64,000 nucleotides of DNA from Amborella trichopoda (Eukaryota; Streptophyta; Magnoliopsida; Amborellales; Amborellaceae). This document shows, in pieces, positions 23,714-34,984 of this stretch. The stretch's first letter is position 1; each line of letters begins with the position of its first letter. The notes beneath the pieces are model-generated. The model was not told the origin of the DNA and did not search any database. It was given only the letters and a program-made list of their open reading frames with translations. A program made the translations under genes and the position numbers. Location of the stretch: positions 4,395,228-4,459,227 of the forward strand of contig NW_006499897.1 in NCBI RefSeq assembly GCF_000471905.2, given 5' to 3'.

Positions 23714-25386
23714 TGTCACACCCCAAGAATTTACAATACAGATATTCCTGAGATGTGACAGTCAAAACATATATACATTGCTTGATAGGACAAATTTACA
23801 GTGGCGAATTCTTACAAAGTAATAAAAGAAAGTTTAAGCACAACTACGATATCTTCCAATGTTTGATCCTAACGAGCACTCAAAATGAAACCACAGTTAT
23901 CTCGAAAAAAATGTTTACCATAGTTTGATGAGTTCGGCTACTCAGTAAGTGATCATTATAATCCTAAAAAATAATCATGATTGAAAGATATCAATATTTT
24001 AAAAAAGGAGATCTATTAACAGGAATGCATTAACAGTTTCACTTTAAAAAATGCATAACTAAGTATAATCCGAATAATTGAAATGCATATAACATTTTAA
24101 CATCAATGGATAATTCAAAAGATATCACAAAATACCCTACTGGCGTTCCAAGTAGGTCACCTATATACCCCATTAGCATCCTGATGGGTCCACTTAATCT
24201 CTATCGGTGTCCCAGATAGGTCCACTTAATCCCTGCAGGTCCACTTATACCTCACCGGCGTACCAGATGAGTCCACTTAATCCCGACCGGCATACCAGAT
24301 AGGTCCACTTATACCTCACCGGTGAACCGGATGAGTCCACTTGCATACTTAAAGTATTTCTAAATCTCTTAAAACATTCGAAAGTAGCAATATCGTGTAC
24401 TCAACATATCACTGGAATTATTAATATGAATTTCACTGAAACCATTAATAACAATTATTTTCAATAACACTTCAAAAATAACCAGTCAAATATTTTGGCT
24501 CAAATTTAGAAAGGTGGCAGTTCGTAAAGATATTCTAACATATATGCCAATCTAATATGTATAAAAAAAAAATCTTATAGAAATTCAAGAATACAGAATT
24601 ATCACAATTTATAGAATTTCAATTTACAAATAAACATTTCACAGGCAATGCTATAATCAAATGCGAAAATATCAGTTTTCAAATAATAAGACAGTCATTT
24701 GCACATGAATTTTACAATCTCTAAATATTAAAAAACAGTAGAAAGAAATCTCACAATTTTACTAAAAGAAGAAATATCACATTTATTTCTAATAATTTTA
24801 CAATATCTAAAATTTTCTAACAATAGACAAGAAAAATAAATAAATTTATTTTTCTAAGAATATACAGCATTTAAAATTTCTAATATAGATAAAATATCAC
24901 AATTTTTATAAAAAGATTATTTTTCAAAATAATGAGGTCGCTTGCGCATAAAATTTATTGTGCCTAAAATTCATGATAATAAGCAGAAGTAATTATTTCA
25001 TTTTATTTTTAAAAAGAATGGATTATTTTTCAATATAATAAAGCGACTTACCTAAAATATTTGAGAGGAAGCTTCCGATAAAAATTCGGCTAAAGAGAGA
25101 AAGAGCTCAATGCGTATCGATTAGAGAGAGAGATCTCAAAATTTTATAGGGTGGGAGTCCTCACTTCTCCTATTTAAATTCTTATGATACTTTATTATAT
25201 TCTTTTATTAAGTTACATCCACTAAAGGACGGGGCAAGAGCAAAAGCTTAATCCAAGTAAAAGCTTTTGAAAGTAGTGATGGTCTTAAGGACCATCATGC
25301 TCATACGAACCATCACTTATTTATAAGTTTTATTTTTTTATTTTTATTTTTATTTATTTTTTTTTTGAAATTTTAGAATTATTACA
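23714..25386. mobile_element. solo LTR with perfect 5-bp target duplication (fossil)
   Basis: It begins TGTCACACCCC and ends ATTATTACA, so it has TG...CA termini. It is flanked by GAGAG at 23709-23713 and 25387-25391. No internal coding region or second LTR adjoins it, so it reads as a solo LTR of about 1.67 kb left by LTR-LTR recombination. The superfamily cannot be told from the LTR alone. Joining the flanks recreates the sequence found uninterrupted at 14378-14402, which supports the insertion boundaries. Confidence 0.75.
24131..24345. repeat. ~33-bp tandem repeat inside the solo LTR
   Basis: About six or seven units of roughly 33 bp occur here, for example CACCGGCGTACCAGATGAG then TCCACTTA, alternating between an ACCTCACCGG and a TAATCCCGACCGG form. 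Unit length varies and one unit is shortened near 24230. Confidence 0.75.
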
Positions 25387-25391
25387 GAGAG

Positions 25392-26040
25392 TCTAAAGAT
25401 GTGATCGTTTTCCGCCTAGGGCTTGTTTAAGAAATCTAAAAGAAATAAGAATTTTTTTTGTAATGTGTTTTTATACATTTTCTATTATTTTGACAAAGAT
25501 TGGAAAGTAATTTAATCATGAATATTTATTTTTATATTTTCTCTTCTTCTTTGGATTATTTCTAAAATACTATACTAACAAATTGATTTTTCAAATCTAT
25601 TTATTCACTAATTTGTTAAACTCATTTAGATATGTTTTTTAGAGTTTCACTTTAAAGTTTAAATATTTTTTTTTATTTTTTTGGATCTATTTTGTATTTT
25701 TTATGTTTTATTATTAATAAATTAAAAAAATCATTAAAATTGAAATGAAAGAAATACAAATAAAATTATAATTCTTTATAATCTATAATCTAAAGAAATA
25801 GAATAGAAATTCAATAGTAAATCTAAATAAAATGAATATTAAAAAATGAATACCATTATAAATATAATATTAATAGATATTAGTAGATATAGATATTAAT
25901 TGAATAAAAATCTATCTATATCTATAATAATACATAAAATAATAAATCTAATTAATTAAACATAATTAAATAACAGGAAACAATTTATGTTCCCAATTGC
26001 AATCATTTCCTATTTCGAGTAAACCGTTAGAACTCGGATC
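25392..26040. other. AT-rich gap, nothing recognised
   Basis: Very AT-rich with runs such as TATCTATATCTATAATAATA. No ORF, RNA or repeat family could be supported. Confidence 0.4.
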
Positions 26041-26044
26041 GACA

Positions 26045-26255
26045 CTGCTAAAGCAATAGGAATGAAATGGGAAAGCTGAGAATTTGGGAAAGTGATCCAA
26101 CGTTCTAAAAAAGAAGAGGATATTGGAGGATAACTTTGTCAAGGAAAAGCAAGAGGTGTCCAAACTTCAACGTGAGATTGGAAGACGCCCCTAAATAGAC
26201 AATGATGGCATTTGCTTTTCATATGCTAGTGAAACACGTTACGATTTAATGCAGG
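26045..26255 (+). promoter_or_regulatory. relic of a P450 upstream region
   Basis: This stretch matches 34985-35195, which lies just upstream of P450 copy 3. Shared blocks in the same order are ATGAAATGGGAA, GATCC(A/T)ACGTTC, AAGGAAAAGC, AAATAGACAA(T/C)GATG and AACACGTTA(C/G)GATTTAATGC. No P450 exon 1 follows it here. The nearest P450 sequence downstream on this strand is the pseudogene exon 2 at 32337, so this may be the other end of that decayed gene. Confidence 0.6.
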
Positions 26256-26510
26256 GCTCGACTTTGAGACAAGAGATGGCTGGAAAGGCGTTGGGGTGGT
26301 AGTGACCCTACACTCGTGAGTTTCTATTCCCACTAATAAGCATTATCTCATTAATACTTTCAAAAAACTAATTCTTAATTTACCTAGAAAACAAATGCGA
26401 AAACAGACGTAAAAAATAGCTCTTTTTCATCATCATCCAAGCATAAAGATAAATCAAATCATCTTTTCCCCATTAAATTATCTAAACAAAAAAATTCAGA
26501 TGCAAAAGAT

Positions 26511-26950
26511 ACTAGTGGCATTGTGCTCTATGTAGGTGATGTTACTCTCCATGTGAATCACGTCGTACCTTTCTTAATGATCAAAACTACCCTTATTAAA
26601 AAACGCTTCATGCACAAAATAATAGTATATATATGAATCCAAATTTTGTTGATCACAATAATAAATTACTCTATAGTGTGAGCACTCAAACATAACCCAT
26701 ATATATGGAGTAATTTATCATTTTGTTCAACAAACTTTAGACAGATATATACTCTTGTTTTATATACAGTTTTTTTTTAATAAATGTAGCTTTTGTTATT
26801 AGGAAGGGTGTGACGTCATCCACATGAGATATGACATCATTTACATGAAGCATTAAATGCCACTAGTGTGATTTATGTGGGTGATGGCACACCCCATATA
26901 GATGACATCATACTCCTCCTAATGATAAAAAATACTTTTATAAAAAATAT
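26511..26950. repeat. foldback element with TGACGTCA-like boxes
   Basis: ACTAGTGGCAT at 26511-26521 is matched in inverted orientation at 26857-26867, and similarity continues inward for roughly 80 bp on both arms. The arms contain GTGACGTCATCCACATG, ATGACATCATTTACATG and related words. A further arm-like copy follows at 26877-26945. Sequence 26700-26840 also recurs downstream of P450 copy 3 at 39787-39930. It looks like a small non-autonomous DNA element; the family is unknown. Confidence 0.5.
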
Positions 26951-27092
26951 ATCCTAACATTCTCAACTCCCATCTAACTCAGATCAAAAGTTTTGAACCC
27001 CATACACAAACCCAAATTGGATTAAACCGTCGGGTTGTTGTGTCGACCCAACTTATAAGAATAGCTTTACATGATGGCTTTATAAAAACTGC

Positions 27093-27288
27093 CATCCCTA
27101 GGCCCAGCAAGTCCATGGGCCTCCCCATCGTGAGCCCCATCCCTCTTCAACAAGTAGTATGTAAAATGCTACAAACCCGTTTACGTTGCATCCCTAGGCC
27201 CAGCAAGTCCATGGGCCTCCCCATCGTGAGCCCCATCCCTCTTCAACAAGTAGTATGTAAAATGCTACAAAACCGTTTACGTTGCGTA
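27093..27288. repeat. 96-bp perfect-looking tandem duplication
   Basis: Unit 1 starts at 27093 (CATCCCTAGGCCCAGCAAGT) and unit 2 at 27189, with almost identical sequence including AACAAGTAGTATGTAAAATG. The duplication looks recent. The 96-bp period keeps a short reading frame open by chance; I do not call a gene. Confidence 0.85.
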
Positions 27289-27349
27289 CAAGTGGGTAAC
27301 GATAACAGCTAGTGAGAGGTGAAAAAAATATCATCAGCTTTGACCATGA

Positions 27350-28312
27350 CAGCTATTCAAAACCATGGATCGGGCTGTCTAGTCGGTCCTGGCCCGATCT
27401 AATTAGTCCGATTGATTTCGACTAAATCAGCTGATTAGTGCCTCGATTTTTTCTGTAAAATGTAATTTTGGCAAAAAAAAATCCCCAAAAATTATAAAAA
27501 TTTGTTAAAAATGTTTAAAATTTACATGTATTTTTTTATATTGTCAAATAAAAAAACAAAAAAAATAAAAATTATAAGCATAATTGGGTTTCGGAGATAA
27601 TGATTAGACACATGAAGCAATACGCTTTCAGTGATTAATATATAATAAAATATATAATATGTAATCAATATACTATATACTATATAATATAAATTACATT
27701 ACTAAACTAAAAATAAATATGTAATATACAATATAATATGATATAATATTATAAATATTAAATATTTAAACTCAAGACCATGTTTGTTATTTGGGTATTT
27801 TGGAATTCAATTAAAAATGTAGGTAAAATATAAAATTATTCGTCTCTTTGTGACAATTTTGATAAATTTCCAACTTTCTCTTATATCTCTGTCTATGTGT
27901 ATGTCGACATGCCCTCGAGGGGTTGGTGGTGTAGGTCTTAGATTGAAAATCAAATCATATGAACAACGATTAAATTTTATATCCCCCAAGTTGAGGGATT
28001 ATGGGCTTGGCACCTAGTTGTGCCCGACCAACTTTCGTGCGTCTGAGTTTACTCGCACAAGGCGGCAAACCCTAAAATTAGCAAATTAAAAATTTGTAAT
28101 AATATATACAATTTTAAGTAGAGAAATAGAAGAATAGAGAAAATTAAAAAAAGAGAAATATATAAAAAATCTTATAAGGATAGCTTTATAGACTATGCAC
28201 TGTGATAGTACACTTATCGGTCGATTTTTAGAACAATTCGCCGATTAGTGCACTAATCGGTCGATTAGAGCCGATTAGTTCGATTAGTCGGCCGGTTGGT
28301 GATTGAAACAAA
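27350..28312. mobile_element. hAT-like non-autonomous element, ends approximate
   Basis: The left end region (TTCAAAACCATGGATCGGGC, then TAGTCGGTCC and CTGATTAGTGCCTCG) and the right end region (CACTAATCGGTCGATTAG, GTCGGCCGGTTGGTGATTGA, AACAAAATTC) are roughly inverted copies. They are rich in CGATTAGT words, a layout seen in plant hAT elements. Between them is AT-rich sequence with no transposase. Target duplications were not found. Confidence 0.5.
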
Positions 28313-30020
28313 ATTCTTGCATACATAACCATTGCGTTATTGGGTATTTCTGATTAAATTAGCCCGAAGGAGCCAGTCATGTCCTAGTCCCATCGGTACC
28401 AAAAATGCTTACGGACTACAGAAGCACTAATCAAATACAGTCATTTTCTAAAAATGGCAGAATGACCCCAAAATTTGTAGGATGATGGCTTGGAGTACAT
28501 TAAGGATCTTCGTCAAATTTCAACCCGATTCGACTAGTTTAAGACATGTCTAATCGAGATCTGATTCGAACATTCAGCTCCTCTCGCCCTAAAAAATACC
28601 TCATAACTACACCCTATTTTCCAGATTTTATACAAACATCGAACCACCACCATTAGATCCAGAAGGTCTGAAAACCCTTGTATACCAAATTTCAAATCAT
28701 TCGGATACTTCTAGACCCCCTATACCCAACATACCCAAAATGGGTAGGTTTTATACTATTCTTGTACGGTTGTAGGGAACCACTTTCCATTTATTGAAAC
28801 CTGCTACTTTTGAGCTCGGGATTGATTTTTGAATGGTCATATCTCCTTCGTCCTGCACCCAATCGAGCTCAAATTTCAGGGCATCGTTCATCTTTGCAAC
28901 ACACACATTTTGATATAAAATTTACCGCGAGATGAAGAGCGGATGAAGAGAATTCATAGAGAGAATTTTGGCTCAAAATTGAATGGTTTGAAAAGAGAAA
29001 ATGGTGTTTGATCAAGTGGGTATATTTTGAGATCCCGATATTGGATCATCATGAAAATGGATGCGTTGCAATCATGGGATGATGTCGAACAATATGAGGT
29101 AAAATCATGCGAGATGAAGGGTCGGATTGAGCACAATTTAAAGATGAAAATGACATATTTTCCAATCGCCAGAATCTTATTTTTCAATGACTTTACAAAT
29201 TTGGAACAAGTTCAAATGACCATCAATTTTGACGATTTTTGTCACAAAATGACTGTGATGCGATCCTATCCAACTTGTGATGAAGAAATTTGCTGAAAAT
29301 AAGATGGATTGGTCTACACAAAGAATCAAAAGTTTCCGTGCTCTTGAAAGTAGCCGGAACTTTTATTGCCGTTAAAAAGTACGATTTGGGTGTCGAAATG
29401 GATATCAAAATGTCTGCAATAAATATAGTGTCATTTCTACGACGGCAGATCATTTGAACAACCACCGAAAAGCCCCCATATTTCCCCCATGAAAGTAGCC
29501 AAAATTTTTATTGCCATCAAAAAGTATGATTTGGGTGTCAAAATGGATATTACTATAAATTCGTATCCACATGTCCAATGTGCGGTTGTTCGAGAGAGGA
29601 TTCTCTGCTAAACTTGGGTCCTTTTAAGCACAGACCTTGACTAAAATATTGCATCCTTATTTGTTGTGCAAGTCAGGTTGTAAATTTATAGGAACCACCT
29701 TTCTATTTACCATTCAATATCTATTTATAGAATGGATATTTTCGTAAAGGATGACATGAATATTTCTTATAATAAGAAATATGTACAAGTAGTTTTTTTT
29801 TTTTTGGTAAAAGGATGTCACAATTATTTTTTACTAATAGATATAAAATTAGTGGTTGGTGATGTGATATTAATTAGACACAAGGTCCAAAATAAAAGTG
29901 TTTGAATGCTGAGACACCTCAATTATACAAATTTTACATCTAATAGTTAAAGGAAAAAAGATTATCTAGAGTCGAGTCTCTAAACAATTAGATCCCTATA
30001 TTTTTTTTCTTTATTAAGAG
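28313..30020. other. unclassified repetitive-looking region
   Basis: No gene recognised. A block reading TTTTATTGCC, AAAAAGTA, GATTTGGGTGTC and AAATGGATAT appears twice, at about 29357-29410 and 29506-29556. A worn copy of a small MITE (AAAAGGATGTCACAATTA) lies at 29805-29955. A fragment of the Mutator-like MITE end (GAGTCTCTAAACAATTAGAT) lies at 29960-29995. 28313-29000 resembles transposon long-terminal sequence in style, but I cannot place it. Confidence 0.35.
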
Positions 30021-31740
30021 TGATAATCAAAGGGGTTTGGTGACGGATGAAGAGGTCAACAAAAGGCGGAGAGTTTATTTTAAAAAATTATTAAATGACG
30101 AACACAAATGAAACCCAATAGTAGTAGAATCCTATTAGCATAAATGAGGGCGGAGATCATAAATACACTTGTAGTATTAGGATATCTGAAGTGAAAAAAA
30201 TTAGAAAATAGTAATACTAGGAAAGGCTTTGGGACCAGATGCTATCCCAATAGAGGTTTGGAAGTGCATGGAGAAGATCGACATTGACTGGCTAACTAAG
30301 CTCTTCAACAAGGTGTTGAGAACAAAGAAAATAACAGATGAATGGAAGAAAAGTATTGTGGTACCTATTTATAAGAGCAAATGAGACATACAACATTATG
30401 CGAACTATAGAGAGGTCAAACTTATGAGCCACATGAAGCAACTGTAGGAGAAACTGATTTAGCAATGCATAAGGCATGAAATAAGTGTACTAGGAAAACT
30501 AATTCGATTTTCTGCCACGGTGATTAAGAATTGAGGATATTTTTCTACTTAGACAATTGACTGAGAAGTTTAAGATTAAAGGAAAAGGACTCCACATGGT
30601 CTTTATTATCATTATCTACAAAAAACTTATAATAGAGTACCTCGATATTTAATTTGGTGGGCGTTGGAAAATAAATGAGTCTCTCGATAGTATATCGACT
30701 TGGTGAGAGGTATGTACAAGGGAGAACTAACTACTATGTGAATTATTAGTTGAGAGACAAGTGAGTTTTCAGTAATAATAGGTTTACATCAAGGGTCAAT
30801 GTTGAGCCCATACCTCTTTATCTTAATTATGAATGACCTAACGAGGTACCTATCAGACGAGGTATCATGGTATATATTATTAGGGAATGTCATAATTTTA
30901 ATTGATGAGACCCGAAGCAGCATCAACATAAAGTTAGAACTTTAGAGGGATGCTCTAAAATCTAAAGTTTTTGAAATTAGCCAGGCTAAGACGAAATATT
31001 TGAAATATAAGTTTAGTATTCATAAGAGTAGAGTTGAAGAAATATTTAAGATTGACAGCCAAGAAATACCAAAAGAAATGCACTTTCAATATCTTGGGTG
31101 GATAATCTAGAAAAATGGAGAGACCGAGGAAGATGTCGTACTTAGAATTAGAGCTAGGTGAAGTGAAGATGTATAACTGGAGTTTTATATAGTCTGCGCT
31201 TACTAATGAAGCAAAAGGGATAGTTGTAGAAAAAAATTATGAGACCAACATTGCTTTATGGGGCAGAATGTTGGGCGGGCAAGAAACACCATACCCTTAG
31301 GATGAACGTAGCTGAGATGAAGATCTTGAGTTGGATGAGTGACAAGATAAGAAGGGATAGAATTCAAAATAAATACAATCGGTATAATTTAGGTGAGCAA
31401 TAAGATGAGAGAAAGTAGACTTAGGTGGGCCGGGCTTGTACAATATAGGCTCAGTACAACACCTGTTAGGAGGTACGAGTTGGTTAAAGTAGAAGGCTAC
31501 AAAAAGATAAGGGCTGGCGCAAAAGGACATGATTGGAAGTAGTGATAAAATATATGAGAACTTATGGCCTCACTGAGGGTATGACTATTGATAGAGTAGA
31601 ATAGTGCACCGAGATTCATGTAGCTAACCCAAATAATTGGAAGAATTCTTTGATGATGATTATGATGAATGTTGAGGGATATAACCTCTTCAATCCATAT
31701 ATTCACTATTATAATGATAATAATAATAATAATAATAAGC
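30021..31740 (+). mobile_element. degenerate RTE-type LINE, reverse transcriptase part
   Basis: Translated pieces match the common plant RTE reverse transcriptase in order: LVTDEEVNKRRRVYFKKLLN, then GPDAIPIEVWKCMEKIDIDW, VPIYKSK and GLHQGSMLSPYLFILIMNDL, and near the end an IHVANPNNW-like segment. The frame is broken by several stops and shifts (for example after YKSK), and the FADD catalytic box is not preserved. The 3' end runs into (ATA/AAT)n repeats at 31710-31738, as expected for the simple-repeat tail of RTE elements. The 5' endonuclease part is missing, so the copy is 5'-truncated and dead. Confidence 0.75.
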
Positions 31741-31787
31741 GTTCAGTAGATAAGGCTATGGTTGAGAGAATGCCTTCATAATGTGAT

Positions 31788-31860
31788 GTTTTTTTTTTTT
31801 GAGAAAATGCAAGATTCATTAACACAACGAAAGTACAATACAAGAAAGCAAAACAAACAG
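31788..31860 (-). mobile_element. possible L1-type LINE 3' tail
   Basis: A T-run at 31789-31800 followed by GAGAAAATGCAAGATTCATT reads on the minus strand as AATGAATCTTGCATTTTCTC plus poly-A, a common 3' end of plant L1 elements. Only the tail is visible. Confidence 0.4.
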
Positions 31861-31942
31861 CCTCAGCTTCAATAATGTGACATTGCTGGCTATCAACTCT
31901 AGGTGGGGTTGAGCAGCACAATATTACTCCAAGCATAGCTAG

Positions 31943-32150
31943 TAGGGGTGGCAATCGGCTTGGGTGAGTGGGTCGTCCTGGACCAGTCATGAGTCTGGGT
32001 TTAGGTTTTGGACCCAGCGATGGGTGCAGATTGAAATGACTTGGACGGGATTCAGGTTGGGTTCAGGTTGATGCAACCTGACCCAACCTGGCATAATATA
32101 TATATAATGAACGGGTTCGGGTCCAACGACTTGACCCGTTGCCACCTTTA
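31943..32150. mobile_element. hAT-like MITE in P450 pseudogene intron
   Basis: The ends are TAGGGGTGGCAA and TTGCCACCTTTA, inverted to each other. The flanks are ATAGCTAG (31935-31942) and GTAGCTAG (32151-32158), an 8-bp duplication with one change. The interior is rich in GGGTTCAGGTTG and GACCCAACC words. A related element occupies the same intron position in P450 copy 3 (37604), so it predates that duplication. Confidence 0.7.
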
Positions 32151-32336
32151 GTAGCTAGTAAGGGGCGTCCTATATTCCATTCCAAAAATGAATTTGAGAC
32201 CTTTTATTTTAATGCTTTAAAAATTGTATGCTGCAACACTATTTGCTTTTTTTGGAATAGAAAAGTAACAACTACGCTAACAATCATATGCACAATCGAG
32301 GGGCCACTATTGATAAATGCATGGGCGATCATGGGC

Positions 32337-33207
32337 GATACTTGCAAGCAGCAGTGAAGGAGACCTTACGGTTGCATCCACCTGGATATGTCATACCAGG
32401 GCACACACAGGTACTGATAAATGCATGGGCGATAGGTAGAGATCCTCAGATGTGGGAAAACCCAACAACCTTTACTCTAGAGCGATTCATGGGGTTGAAC
32501 ATCGATTACAAAGGGAGAAATTTTCAATATATTGCATTTGGGGCACGGCGGAGGTGTTAGAAAATAGGGAGGAAGAAGGATTCCTCGAATTTGTAGTTAT
32601 GCACACAAAAGAGCTCAATTCAACACAATTTATTTACTCTACTTGAACAGAAACATAATACATGTATATATAAGCCACTTAAAAGCTTTCTAGACTCTTT
32701 CTACACCATTCTAATGAAGTTTTCCCTCTCATAACTTACCACCTATATGCTTGGACGAAACTATAAGATTATTCAAGAAAATTCTGGACTTCACTTATTT
32801 TCAATTCAAATTTGCATGTATTGCATGTTTTGGACACATCTCTCTCAATCTTCAAACTCTTCTATCTCAATCTTGGAATTGTGACCTTGAAACTCTACAC
32901 AATTCTTTTACATCATTCTAAAATTACCATTAACATAACTTTTCCAAAATATCCCTTACATTTAAATCTAACACCGAAAATACCTTTGAACATAATCGAG
33001 CTTATTTTTAACAAGAGGATATGCCCTTGTCTTCCTCTGGGGTTCGTATGGTGCACATATTACTTGCTTCGTTATTGCATTCTTTCGATTGGGAGTCGTG
33101 ATGGGTTGAAACCATGATATGAGGGATAAGTTCGGGGTAAGATTGCAGAAAGCCATTCCTTTGGAAGTTGAACCGATAAAATGCCTAGGAGGGGTAGCTA
33201 CACGTTG
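32337..33207 (+). pseudogene. CYP76-like P450 pseudogene, exon 2 (copy 2)
   Basis: Intron-like sequence up to about 32300 joins P450 exon 2 at [15 protein letters not shown], so the I-helix part (about 50 codons) is deleted. A second deletion removes about 16 codons between LHPP and GYVIPGHTQ. The segment continues through [14 protein letters not shown] and FTLERF to FGARRR, where a solo LTR interrupts the haem-binding motif. It resumes after 33018 with RICPCLPLG and ends near KCLGGVATR, with further small frame changes. No exon 1 is present. At the first deletion junction, TGATAAATGCATGGGCGAT (32310-32328) repeats sequence found inside the exon at 32415-32433, as if copied in during break repair. 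It cannot encode an active enzyme. Confidence 0.85.
32555..33013. mobile_element. solo LTR inside P450 pseudogene (fossil)
   Basis: The 459-bp insert starts TGTTAG and ends TTAACA. GGAGG at 32550-32554 and AGAGG at 33014-33018 fit a 5-bp target duplication with one change. It contains a TATA-like TATATATAAG. Comparison with P450 copies 1 and 3 shows that the target was the haem-binding-loop codons. The superfamily is uncertain; Copia is plausible from the size and a GCACACAAAAGAGCTC block shared with the LTR-like piece near 40990. Confidence 0.7.
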
Positions 33208-33399
33208 AGTAAGCCCATGTGTTGACGGTTGTAGTAGCATGATATTGCGTTTTCAATTTTATGAGATTACACTAGTAATGATATACCTTTCAAAAATATA
33301 TCTCTATTAAATCAATATAATGACAAGATGAAAATTCTACGAGCTAATAATGACATGTGAATAATACTTTTTTTGAACATTTATGTAATCTTGGTATTA

Positions 33400-33840
33400 T
33401 ACGCCAAATATTACGTGTTGGGATACCTCAACAGAACGGAGTTGTTGAAAGGAAAAATAGACGTCTTTTAGAAGCTTCTAGGTTTTTGATGTTTTAGATG
33501 CATGTTCCATAAATTTATTTAGTTGAAGCTATCTTAACTGCCTGTTATCTTATTAATAGACATCCGAGTAAAATTCTTAAAGACAAATTTCCTCTTGAAG
33601 TTATGGAAAATAGAAATTTTAATTTGTCCTATTTGCATATCTTTGGGTGTGTGTGTCGTATGTCCTAGTAGATGTGTCTTTTTTGGATACTCCTCCACTA
33701 AAAAGGCATAGAAATGTTATGATGCCACAATGAGAAAAAACTATATTTCTAAAGATGATCAATTTGTTGAAACTGAGTCATATTTCAATGAGACCCTGGA
33801 GAAAGTTTTGAAAAATAGGACTTAGTATTAGTACTAATGA
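33400..33840 (+). mobile_element. Copia integrase fragment (fossil)
   Basis: Translated pieces resemble the Copia integrase core end (GIPQQNGVVERKNRRLLEAS, then LINRHPSK) and the following GYSSTKKG-type segment. It is a short broken remnant with no LTR or target duplication that I can pair with it. Confidence 0.75.
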
Positions 33841-34079
33841 TGTGTCCAATACACCGGGAACAAGCCATATGGAAGAAAATAATCATAATGATCAGGATAA
33901 AATTAAATATACCTGGAAAACTCAATAAGTTAGTTTGAAAAATAGTCATGAATTCCAGTAGGTTTTATCCTCATATAATGTGGTCCAGCACACCTTGTGT
34001 TGGACCGCATTGTATTCTAGTAACCCTCTTTGCCCATAATGAAGTCTGGCACACTCCTTGCCGGACTGAAAAAAAAAAT

Positions 34080-34215
34080 TCAAAAAAAAAAGGAGAGAAA
34101 TGATGATGGAGGGTAGATAGAGAAAGAGTGAGGGAGGGTAGAGAGAGAAAGAGAGATAGAGAGAAATGGATAGAGAGAGAAAGAGAGAGGATGGGTGGAG
34201 AGAGGTAGAGAGAAA
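34080..34215. repeat. purine-rich simple repeat
   Basis: A GAGA-rich run on the plus strand with GGATGGGTGGAGAG-type interruptions. The mirror reading frames on the minus strand (Ser/Leu-rich) come from this repeat and are not genes. Confidence 0.7.
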
Positions 34216-34383
34216 GTAAGGATCATAATTATCTTTGGGTGTATTAAGGATGGTATACAATATGAATTCATAATCATATTTAGATATTTGAAATCTAAAA
34301 GTGGGTTGTGACCTTGTTGCCAATAATTTGAGTATATATTGGCAAATAAAGGGTAAAAAAATAATAATAAGGAAGCTCATAAT

Positions 34384-34552
34384 GAGGGTGGCAATAGACC
34401 CAACTAGACCCGGGACCCTGCAGGTACAAGTACGGGTCAAACTTTTGCACCCGACTGGTCAGGTCTAGGTCCAAAACTTGGACCTAAATACATTCGGGTT
34501 TGGGTCTGGGTCCAGTCGGACCCAACCCATATCTGATCTATTGCCATCTTTC
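34384..34552. mobile_element. small hAT-like MITE
   Basis: The ends are AGGGTGGCAATAG and CTATTGCCATCTTT in inverted orientation, with GACCCG and GGGTCC-rich sequence between, like the element at 31943. No clear target duplication is seen. Confidence 0.55.
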
Positions 34553-34984
34553 TTAGCGAGTGGGCCACGTGACTGAAAGGACCAAGAGAGAGAAAAGGAG
34601 AAGAAATGGAAAAAAGACAATTTGTCCCAAAATGAATTGATTATTTGAGTGGAGAGTCACTGCAAGAAAAAATATTGTTGGGGTTTAGGGTATAATACAA
34701 AAAAATATTGGGACCTAAGATGAGTAGAAGGTTGATTTTGAGGTATATATAATTTTCATTTAATTTTTCAATTTTTTTTTCCATTATATTTTTAACCTCA
34801 TTTAGATATGTTTTTTTATTTACATTCAACATAATTTTTATTTTTTTGGGATTATTCTTGAACTTTTTATTTTTATTTTTTCATTTTTTTCCTAGTTTAG
34901 TGCCTGCTAAACTCGGGCTTGTTCTCCAGCCCAATTCCGGGATATCCGGGCCGGGGGTCGGGTCGTGAATTCTACATTGCCCCG

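Noticed and set aside
27040-27312. Open frame with GLPIVSPIPLQQV repeated, slightly like the P450 hinge GLPIVGSL
   Set aside because: The similarity is six or seven residues, the frame exists because of a 96-bp duplication, and no other P450 sequence adjoins it.
28954-29465. Several overlapping 77-89 codon frames
   Set aside because: Opposite-strand overlaps in repetitive-looking sequence with no recognisable domain.
33946-34440. 164-codon minus-strand frame with SLSISLYLSFSLYP repeats
   Set aside because: It is a translation of the GAGA-rich simple repeat.
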